Source: Undaria pinnatifida (lineage: Eukaryota; Sar; Phaeophyceae; Laminariales; Alariaceae). From it: a stretch of 64,000 bases of DNA. Position numbers and translations under genes: made by a program. Shown in pieces: positions 56,291 to 64,000 of this stretch. Numbering within the stretch: the stretch's first letter is position 1; every line of letters starts with the position of its first letter. The stretch is from the NCBI GenBank assembly GCA_012845835.1, contig JABAKD010000013.1, positions 2,160,415 to 2,224,414 of the forward strand, in the 5' to 3' direction. Under the pieces are notes generated by a model. The model was not told where the DNA came from, made no database searches, and saw only the letters and a program-made list of their open reading frames with translations.

Positions 56291-56429
56291 ATGGCGCCGT
56301 TCCCATATCTGCCGATGCTGGCCATCCTGGTCAGTCTCGTCGCCTACATGGTGAGCAAGATGAGCGTGTTCGCCTACGCGGGCTACATGGTGGAGTACCT
56401 AGGCGTCGTTGATGACAAGGACAAAGCGG
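56291..56429 (+). CDS. Probable first exon of an MFS transporter
   Basis: ATG at 56291 opens MAPFPYLPMLAILVSLVAYM, a hydrophobic first membrane segment. FAYAGYMVEYLGVVDDKDKAG follows in phase, with a donor GTGAGA at 56430 splitting a Gly codon. Read through, the frame stops at 56440 (49 codons). The pattern of an N-terminal helix, then MVEYLGV and an acidic D-K-D-K-A-G loop resembles the start of ZIFL-like major facilitator transporters, where YYAG commonly follows. I could not find exon 2, so the gene may be truncated by repeats or have a long intron. The SINE-B tail lies in its presumed promoter region. Confidence 0.4.
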
Positions 56430-56440
56430 GTGAGAATTGA

Positions 56441-57069
56441 CTGTTGATGCCACCACTCCTACGGCAGATTGAGGAATTCGCCCATTTTCGGAATGCAAAC
56501 AACGCCTTCGGTTCCCGCAGACAGTGGCGATGCAAGGGCATATAATCGGCATCAACTGTCAGCTGTTCGTCCGGGATCGCACCTGACTAAGTACTCTCAT
56601 CTGTGCATGTATGTGATGTTCAAGGCAACGCATTCCGTGACTGGTGTTTGTTGACCACTTCATTTTCATGCAACGGTACCTGCAAGGGTTGGGTATCTCT
56701 AACCAACTTGATTATGCGAGTTAATGTGAGAACAACAACAACAACAACAACCAACACATACAGTATGTACTAGCTGTGTTGTATATATTAGTACGCTGGA
56801 CCCGATCAGTGCACTCTGGTGATCGCGGCGAATCTGCGACCGTTGCCCTCCCCCGGCTGGTGAGGAGACCTCGTCGGAGACGCCCCCAGAGAGCCTTTCT
56901 GGAAGCGGCCTCCCTGAGGCACGTTTTTCCGCGTTTGGCTTCTTCACAAGAGATGAACAATAATCGGAGGTCGGTTTGGACCATGTTTCAACCGTATACA
57001 AGTAGATTGACTAAGAGAACCGAGAGAAGGTGCAAAAGAAAGCGGACTACATAAACTACAGTGTAGAAA
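56441..57069. other. Stretch downstream of the MFS-like exon
   Basis: No second exon recognised. A fragment of the LINE/SINE tail (TTATGCGAGTTAATGTGAG plus CAA repeats) lies at 56709-56753. Confidence 0.4.
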
Positions 57070-57184
57070 TAAAAAATGCACTCCAGCTAGCTGTTAAATG
57101 GAACAGATTCATCGAAATTCATTAGTTGCAAGTGTGGTGTGTTATACTCCGATCGCGCTTATTACCTGTTTCGGGGTGTGTCTT

Positions 57185-57604
57185 TATTACACTACACTAC
57201 ACTACACTACACTACACTGCACTGCACTACACTACACTACACTACACTAGACTACACTAGACTACACTACAGATTCTTGTTTACTGTTTTGTTCTCACAT
57301 TTGTACTTATCAGCTTATGGACAAGCCGTGGTCAATGCGGTGTCGTTCCTTCTTCCCCCCGGTTCTTGCCTTCAATTTTCATCGCGCATACTTGTAGGGT
57401 TCAGCAATTGCACTGCTCGTCAAGTTTTTCATTGAGTGTTGCTAACTCACGCTCTCGCGCTTTTTGCACGTCAATTTGTGCGCAAGCAAGGAGAAATTCC
57501 TACGAATTAATATGAGTTTGCACTTGGGGGGATTCGAACTCAAGCAAGTGACCTACACCGTTCTCGAGGATAACCTGATATGCCACCGGGGTGACCGGGT
57601 ATAC
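57185..57604 (-). mobile_element. SINE-A, copy 2, with (TGTAG)n tail
   Basis: Minus strand: A box GGTGGCATATCAGG (57587-57574), B box GAGTTCGAATCC (57541-57530), body with ACCCTACAAGTATGCGCGAT, TTGACCACGGCTTGTCCATA near the 3' end. The tail is a (TGTAG)n array with TCTAG variants (57270-57188). Confidence 0.8.
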
Positions 57605-57649
57605 CGGTACGTCGGCGACCGCCCTTGAAATTACAGTGTATCAGGTGGG

Positions 57650-57942
57650 AGCCCCTATTTGCAGGACGGGCCTGCAACGAAATCTTGCAGGACGTTTTGG
57701 CACACTTTTGTCCCAGGTACCTGCACAGACCCCACCCAACCCTAACCCTAACCCCAACCCCAACCCGACCCCTGACCGTTTGACCGGTACGTGGGGCTAA
57801 AAGTGCCCACGCGCGGCTTCGCCGCGCGTTCGGCAGGCGTTCGCCAAAAAAAAAACGCGGGCAATATAAAGCGGCAGGTGGCCAATCAGAGGCACGTCCT
57901 GCAAGAATTCGTTGCAGGGCCGTCCTGCAAATAGGGTTTCTC
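57650..57942. mobile_element. MITE with 42-bp inverted repeats and telomere-like core
   Basis: Left CCCTATTTGCAGGACGGGCC is matched in complement at the right end over about 42 bp with few mismatches. CAGGTGGG (57642-57649) and CAGGTCGG (57943-57950) flank it, a likely 8-bp target duplication with one change (hAT-like). The inside has CCCTAACCCTAACCCC repeats (57741-57765) and the hairpin CGCGCGGCTTCGCCGCGCG (57812-57830). Confidence 0.7.
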
Positions 57943-58294
57943 CAGGTCGGGACCCGTATCTTGTACCACGGTGAACAGGGTGGTGGTGGTGATGTTAACC
58001 AATCCGTGCGCGGAAATTGTCGTGGACAGGAGTTTGCGGGAACACATTAACACATTTCAAGGGTTCATAAAATATGTTTTAAGTGAAAAAGCGAATCACT
58101 GCATGAAGACAACCTCAGAGACGAAATTTTACACTTACACGCCCGTTCATATTGTTTCAACCATGTGTTAACTGAAATTCTCCCCCGAAATCGAGAAAAT
58201 ATAAAAAACCGGAAATCCCTATCGATAGTTACGGAGTATATCTTTTTTGGTTTCTCGGGCTCTGCGCTGATTGCAACACACACGTGATAACAAT

Positions 58295-58500
58295 TCGCGG
58301 CCATTTGAGTTCAGTTTGTCCATGACTTGGGTCATTTCACTTGATCGCCTTGGTATCGAGCGTTTTAGGCGGGAAAGTGTAGTATTTTTCGGCCGAATCT
58401 TGACTTCATTTGGTTTTTCGGATCTTTTTAGGCCTCCAGCAGCTTTGCGTGGCCACTAGACTTTTCACAAGGGTTAATGTGATAAATCAATTACAACAAC
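58295..58500 (+). mobile_element. SINE-B, diverged copy
   Basis: Starts GCGGCCATTTGAGTTCAGTT. TTAGGCGGGAAAGTGTAGTA, TTCATTTGGTTTTTCGGATC and a degraded GTGGCCACTAGACTTTTCAC follow, then a short CAA tail. Confidence 0.75.
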
Positions 58501-58543
58501 AATTCGGGCAGCCACATTGTTCAAACGCTTGAACACAGGATGA

Positions 58544-59272
58544 TGTTAAATTAATAGGTGGGGACACAGAGTGCCCCCTGCAGGTCTGCCAATTGAGCAG
58601 GTCTTCGGAGAGTACTCACTTTCGTTCCTTCGTAGAGATGTAGCTTTATTCGTTTCCACCAGAGCCCGGGATAGCTTCTGAGATCGGAGGCGCGTGCCTC
58701 CGATCTAATTCCTAATTTCCCCGAATATAAACCGCCAACCTTATCATACGAAACCCATCCAAATGATCTCAAATTCGGATACCTACAGGCCTTTCGAGGC
58801 CGTATCTTAACACTAGCCCACCCTGATGAGTCGCATATGCAGAAATATGGGAGATTCGGGGAAACTCCGGTTCTACGAACTAGACCATGAGTCGAAGATG
58901 CGGCTCCTCAAACCCCACTCCCACACCTCTAACCGTCTGGCTATGGAGCCAGGAACACGCCAAAAAAAAAAAAAAAAAAATCTGTCCTGCCGACGACGCC
59001 ACTTGTTAAATTAATAGGTGGGGACACAGAGTGCCCCCTGCAGGTCTGCCAATTGAGCAGGTCTTCGGAGAGTACTCACTTTCGTTCCTTCGTAGAGATG
59101 TAGCTTTATTCGTTTCCACCAGAGCCCGGGATAGCTTCTGAGATCGGAGGCGCGTGCCTCCGATCTAATTCCTAATTTCCCCGAATATAAACCGCCAACC
59201 TTATCATACGAAACCCATCCAAATGATCTCAAATTCGGATACCTACAGGCCTTTCGAGGCCGTATCTTAACA
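58544..59272 (-). mobile_element. TRIM-2 miniature LTR element with identical LTRs
   Basis: LTRs at 58544-58812 and 59004-59272 (269 bp) read identically, begin TGTTAA and end TTAACA. ATGA flanks both outer ends, a 4-bp target duplication. On the minus strand the 191-bp interior begins AG then TGGCGTCGTCGGCAGG, the primer-binding site, followed by a T run. It ends CAGGGTGGGCTAG before the 3' LTR. No coding capacity. Identical LTRs indicate a recent insertion. Confidence 0.9.
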
Positions 59273-60257
59273 ATGAGCTCCCACCTGCACTACAGAACAC
59301 CAAAAACAAACGCCAACAATCAAAAGATAAACAAAACACGAGATGCAGCTCGACGAGACGTTCGTTGCAGACCTCGTGAACTATGAAATATTGGTAAAAT
59401 GCGACTTCGCCCATTGTGCTCAGGGGTGTCCCTCCCCCATCTCTAGCTGTTCTGCCGGCCCTCTCTACTGTTATGCTCTTATGCGGTGAATTTTGATGGG
59501 TTTCCGTTGTTTAATAAGGTTTTTTCGTAGTTAGTACATAAAATTGTCAAATTCCTAGACTTCCACCCTCTGGTATCTCCCTTCGCCAGTACACACTGGA
59601 CCAAGGCCCAGCCCTGGTGTCTGCGTTATAAGTATAATTTGGTGTATATTTTTCGCGTTAAACTGATTCTGGTCGAGATGAGTTTTAAGGATATCTTCCA
59701 AAGCAAGGTTGTGTTCGTTAGGGTACGGACAAACCGTATCCGGGGCATTTACCCTCTGGGCATTACCCTACCGACATAGTCTAGTCTAGTCTATTCTGTG
59801 TAAGAGTCCGTAGGACATTCACACCGGTACCCGGAACGTGAGGAAGTTATGTACGACATTCACACCGGTACCCGGACCTTCTGGAAGTTCTGTAGTACTT
59901 TCCGTACCCGTACCCGGAACTTCTGGAAGTTCTGTAAGAATCCCATACACTTGCCTGGAACTTCTGCATGTTTTGTACGAGTGAGGAACAATACCCCAGG
60001 CACGGGTATACGTTTGTAATGTTACCCGCAGTGCCCGGTAAAGATAAGGGTCGATCGATCAGATTCGGACTTCGTCTTTGGTGTTTTGTAATCTGACGTC
60101 ATAAAAATGTCTCATCCGTCACGTTCACGCCACACCCCGACACGAAATTGCACACAGAACCGAAGAGCTCACCTAACCCGCGGGTCTTTGTGGCGGTGGG
60201 CTGTTCGCGTTTGCGAGCTGGGGAATTTCTTGGTCGGATACAGTAGAGGTACGGCAA
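59273..60257. other. Intergenic stretch
   Basis: Apart from a (TAGTC)n run (59779-59795) and the minisatellite below, I see nothing. Confidence 0.5.
59805..59985. repeat. Minisatellite, about 42-bp unit, four copies
   Basis: Units carry CCGGTACCCGGAAC followed by TTCTGGAAGTTCTGTA. The first three are close, the fourth is degraded. Confidence 0.75.
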
Positions 60258-61563
60258 CCTCCGTTCCTCTTGCCGCCTCGGTAAGGCATGCTGCGAGGCA
60301 TGCCCTAGCAGGCTTGTAGCGAGTAGAGGGGGTCTTTCTGGTGGGTGTAAGGCCGGCCTGACCCTCAAGGAGTGGTACCTTCTTGCTGCTGCGTGTGGCC
60401 GCAAGGCGTAGGCGTGGCGGTAGAGTTGAATCGTACGTGGTGCGTTAGGCATGATCACCTACGATTCGCGAGTCTTTTTAGGCAGCAGCGGCGGAGCAGC
60501 AATGAATGCCTAATTGGGATGCTCGTGCGCGGAGGCAGGCGCCACCACGAGCCACACTACGGCGCAGTCTTGGTTTGAGTGGAGGGAACTGCGCCGGCAG
60601 GAGGCCGGATTCGACGACAAAGGAGAAGGGCGACTGAGCATCGGCAGGCGAGGAAGGGACGGGTTGAACTCTCCTCTTGAACGACAACTAATGTTTTTCA
60701 GATCAGCACCGCAAGCTGCAAGGAGAATTCTGTATTTTGGGACGGGGGAGAAGGGGAACCATTTGCCTTATATTTGTTTTTGGGGGTGGGGGAGAAGGGG
60801 AACTGATTGAAATTGAGCGTCGACGAGAGTAAGTGCGAATGGGCAAGCCGAGTGAGCTAAGGCGATGAGGCGGCCATGGAGAACCACAGTAGGCGTACGG
60901 AGACCAACGACCCGCACGCACACCATCATCACGAGAGCAGCGATCGTCTTTTTTCGGGGGGTTTTACGAGGCAGTAGTATATAGACTAGTACAGCATGTT
61001 ACCTACGTCACTGACTTTTGTAGAGTTGGTAGAGTTGTATACCCTTCATAGGAAACGACCCGCCGCAATTTTTGATTTTTTAGACACGGGCGTGGTAGCT
61101 GCGCTGCAACCTGTCAGATAACCCGGGAAGACGAGCGATCATTGATATTCGCAAGATTGCTTTTGGTTCGATTGCTCTTTCTTCACTGCATGCCCGCGGG
61201 TCGTCAATCTGACAGCACTCCAGACAGCAGGCGCGTTCGTCTGTGCTCACGATTACCGTGCGGTTCGTACGGTGCAGGTAGCCCAACCGCCGTAGTTTGT
61301 AGCCGTAGTTAGTTAGTTGTGGAAACGGGGGAGCTCTATGCCGTAGTTGAGCGGATACCCGCGGCCATGTGAGTTCAGTTTGCACATTAGATCATTTCAC
61401 TCCTGCGCCTTCTTGGTATCGTGCGTTTATAGGCGAGAAAGCGTAGTATTTCCTGGACCAATTTGTATTTTATTTGGTTTTTCTAATCTTTTTAGGGCTC
61501 CAGCACCATTCTTTGTGTGACCACGGACTCTGGATGTTTGGCAAGAAGAGCTGATCATGTGAG

Positions 61564-61598
<35 letters not shown>

Positions 61599-61760
61599 CC
61601 ACAACCACCACAACGAAAACGAAAACGAAAACGACAACGACAACGACAACCGCAACAGCAACGACAACAGCAACGAAAACAGCAACGACAACAGCAACGA
61701 CAACCGCAACGACAACGGCAACGACAACGACAACAGCAACAACAACAGGCGTAGATGCTA
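60258..61760 (+). mobile_element. Long SINE-B-type retroelement, copy 3
   Basis: Complete copy: CCGCCTCGGTAAGGCATGC at the start, then the same blocks as 221-1495. It ends with GTGACCACGGACTCTGGATG and an expanded 190-bp tail (61564-61748) of CAA mixed with CGA/AAA/CAG variants. An extra GGGGGAGAAGGGGAAC duplication lies at 60744-60800. Non-coding. Confidence 0.75.
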
Positions 61761-61966
61761 AAATAACCTATCCCTAACCCGGACTCAAAACGGGCCGGAA
61801 ATGCACGAAAACTCGGCTGCCCCGCTTTTCGAACCTTATATGTACATTATTCCTACCTGCGGACCACCACACAGCGCTCGCCCAATGAGAGCGTAAAACC
61901 TTCCCTTCAACCTCTGGGGGTCTACATTGTTGCAGAATACCAGGTATTAGGTTTCTCCAGGCGTGA

Positions 61967-62190
61967 GTAGTGAGACGTATTCACCGGCCTGGACCTGGCA
62001 CATCGTAGACTGACTCCCGATTTCACTTTTATATGTTTCTGGTGGAGGCATGAATTGCGTCAGCTGTGATATATGCGTGCACCACCTTGGGTTGTGTATG
62101 TGTTTTCCCTGGGGTATTCCTCAGCTCCAGAGTGACTGGAGCCTGTCCTGTGACCACGGACTTGGTTATGCGAGTTAATGTGAGAACAAC
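61967..62190 (+). mobile_element. SINE-C / LINE 3' end, tandem copy 1
   Basis: AGTAGTGAGACGTATTCACC at the start, the CTCCAGAGTGACTGGAG hairpin (62109-62125 region), TGTGACCACGGACTTGG, ATGCGAGTTAATGTGAGAAC and a CAA tail. Confidence 0.8.
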
Positions 62191-62195
62191 AACAA

Positions 62196-62410
62196 CAGGT
62201 TTTGGCACATTGTAGACTGACTCCCGATTTAACTTTTATATGTTGTTGGTGAAGGCATGAATTGCATCAGCTGTGATATATGCGTGCACCACCTTTGGTT
62301 GTTCGTGTTTTTTCCCTGGGGTATTCCTCAGCTCCAGAGTGACTGGAGCCTGTCCTGTGACCACGGACTTTACTATGCGAGTTAATCTGAGAACGACAAC
62401 GACAACGTAA
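62196..62410 (+). mobile_element. SINE-C / LINE 3' end, tandem copy 2
   Basis: Starts TTTTGGCACATTGTAGACTG, further 5'-truncated than copy 1. It has the same hairpin and tail, with CGACAA units. Confidence 0.8.
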
Positions 62411-62551
62411 ACTATGCATCAGTAGTAGTTTCACCTTTAAGCTTTGTACTTGTTGTGCAACAAAAGGTAGTACGCGTTAACGTTGGAGCGAAACCCGTGA
62501 CCGTGGATGAAGCCGTTTCCCAGGAATTTGGAAAGGTTCTTGCTGTGAAAT

Positions 62552-62664
62552 CCGAAAACTGTAGAACATACTAGCAACACAAACGGGTTTGTAAATGAAA
62601 CCACGAACAAACCGGGCCACAAGAAATGATGAATAGGTTGCTAGTATGTGTTCTACAGTTTTGG
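62552..62664. repeat. 27-bp inverted repeat with 58-bp spacer
   Basis: 62552-62578 (AAACTGTAGAACATACTAGC inside) is complementary to 62637-62664 with two or three differences. It can form a strong hairpin, or may be the ends of a tiny foldback element. Confidence 0.75.
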
Positions 62665-63829
62665 TTTTTTACATTATGAGTGTATCAGTGTGCGAGTATG
62701 CAGCAAATCCATCGCGCAGTGGTGCTGAAAATGTGTTGACAATAAACTGCGTGTTTTTTACCGGTCAACTTGTCTTACGTCTAGTCTATGATAATAATGT
62801 GTTGCCCCCTTTGTTATTCGTACATCAGAGGGAAACGAGTGTCGAACGGAAGATCACGGCCACGATTACACCAAGTAGCATCGCGGGTTGATAGTAGTAT
62901 AGGGCGCGACCCAAGTGGAACGGAACGAGTCCTGACGGTGCGACACGACACTCGCGCACAGGTTGACAACACGTTTTTGCTTCACGCTGCCCTTTGTAAG
63001 AGGTTCATAAAACGCTTGCTTGTCGCTTCTTCTGCGGTCAATAGGCCGGGGCTCCAAAGGCGCTCCCACCACTATTATTGTTGTTCATGTGTACGCCCAC
63101 AACAAAAAATACAGGACACCCTAGCCTATAAGAAACAGCGATGTACTGGTGGTGTACTGGCCCAGCCTGGGGCTCTTGCTTGTGGGGACGTTCCCGGGAA
63201 CGTTCTGCACCAACTTGAGCGTAACTACTACTACTACTGCTGTGCTCCCGGACTAGACTAAAATGTTTTCCACCAAATCTCAGCCTGGCGTTAGATAAGT
63301 GTATTTTCGTTTTTTATACTACATATGTGCCCTGTTTCGTTTCGGGTGTTCTTCGCTGTGTAAGAACCACCAGATATAACCTTTGTCAGTTCTACACTAC
63401 CCCCATAGTCTAAGCTGTGAGCCTCTATGTAGACGTATGGTACCACCACGCAACCACAGGTGCTTCCGTGTGTCGAACCCGGACCAGACCCTTTCCATTT
63501 GAACACCTCTCGAACAGGAACCCCTAAGGGGCTTGTATACCCCTGCAGGGCAGCTTGTCGTCTTGTCGTGCCCTGCCCACATAGTCTTTATGTATTAACA
63601 GCGACGCCTTGCTACAATGGAGGAAGCGCTTATATTGTGTACACAAAAAAGGCATAGACTAATATATTACGTACGCACGGCGGAGTAAAATTATGACGCG
63701 ATTGTTCGTCCGGTGGTCGCACTTTCGTTTTCATCAAAATTGTCATGTTTTGTTCTACGTGCATTGACTGCAGTGCAGAGCTCCCCAAGCGAGGCGTATT
63801 AGAAATACGTTGGTGCGGTGCGCTTCTAA
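62665..63829. other. Intergenic stretch
   Basis: A plus frame of 157 codons (62788-63261) overlaps simple CTA repeats and has no motif. No gene is supported. Confidence 0.4.
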
Positions 63830-64000
63830 CGTTTTTTATTTTTTCTTTTTCTTTGCACACTTTCACTTTCCAGCTTCTGGACAAGCCGTGGTCACAGGTG
63901 CCATCCCTTCTCCTCCCCGATTCTTGCCTTCAATTTTTATCGCGCATAGGGTTCAGCAATCCCACTGTTCGTCGATGGTTCATCGAGTGTTGCTAACTCA
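63830..64000 (-). mobile_element. SINE-A, copy 3, cut by the window edge
   Basis: Minus-strand 3' half: the complement of TGACCACGGCTTGTCCAGAAG, then ACCCTATGCGCGATAAAAAT. It continues to the GAGTTAGCAACACTC block at the window end. The tRNA-like head should lie beyond 64000. Confidence 0.8.

Larger units (their letters stand above)
57070..58030 (+). repeat. Family D copy interrupted by two insertions
   Basis: D core at 57075-57180 (TATACTCCGATCGCGCTTAT). The next D block (ACGTCGGCGACCGCCCTTG) resumes at about 57609 after a SINE-A. The last block (GGTGAACAGGGTGG, CCGTGCGCGGAAATTG) is at 57970-58020, after a MITE. Confidence 0.75.

Noticed and set aside
58551-59232. Two identical 73-codon proteins
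   Set aside because: They are chance frames in the two identical LTRs of TRIM-2.
61517-61777. Thr-rich 86-codon ORF
   Set aside because: It is a translation of the CAA/CGA-rich tail of the retroelement.

Overview
The window is eukaryotic nuclear DNA. It has intron-containing genes with GT-AG junctions, tRNA-derived SINEs, an APE-type LINE, miniature LTR elements, TTAGGG-type telomeric repeats and very little coding sequence. The mix of a Ngaro/DIRS-type tyrosine recombinase, the LINE type and the many short non-autonomous elements suggests a stramenopile, perhaps a brown alga. That placement is an inference from element types, not from a marker gene.

Layout. 0-9.3 kb: a long non-autonomous retroelement copy (221-1495), then a 7.7-kb minus-strand tyrosine-recombinase (YR) element (1534-9264). 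The YR element is bounded by split direct repeats and holds a 3.7-kb C-rich minisatellite. 9.3-19.3 kb: an unrecognised decayed minus-strand gene, a PIF/Harbinger-like MITE, an isolated EGF-domain exon and an AT-rich block flanked by two copies of another MITE. 19.3-27.1 kb: the best host gene, a leishmanolysin-like (M8) metallopeptidase on the plus strand. Five exons join with consistent phase, and decayed tandem copies of its exons surround it. TRIM elements sit upstream of it and in one intron. 27-31 kb: a Ty3/Gypsy pol remnant and unrecognised DNA. 32-42 kb: a G-rich composite repeat, a HindIII-site satellite, a 0.73-kb tandem repeat with a repeated small ORF, a 1.9-kb element with long inverted repeats, and a second G-rich composite. 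43.5-48.5 kb: a decayed LINE on the minus strand with two SINEs inserted in it. 50-58 kb: a third G-rich composite, a pogo-like DNA transposon, a retroelement interrupted by a SINE, a probable first exon of an MFS transporter, and a three-layer nest of repeats. 58-64 kb: a young TRIM with identical LTRs, another long retroelement copy, LINE 3' ends and a SINE running off the edge.

How the parts relate. The LINE 3' end and three short families share a 3' motif around GTGACCACGGACT, two of them followed by a CAA-rich tail. This suggests the LINE machinery mobilises the short families. Two TRIM families share one unusual primer-binding site and 4-bp target duplications, which suggests a common LTR helper outside the window. 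Names such as SINE-A/B/C, D, E, F and G are local labels used only here.
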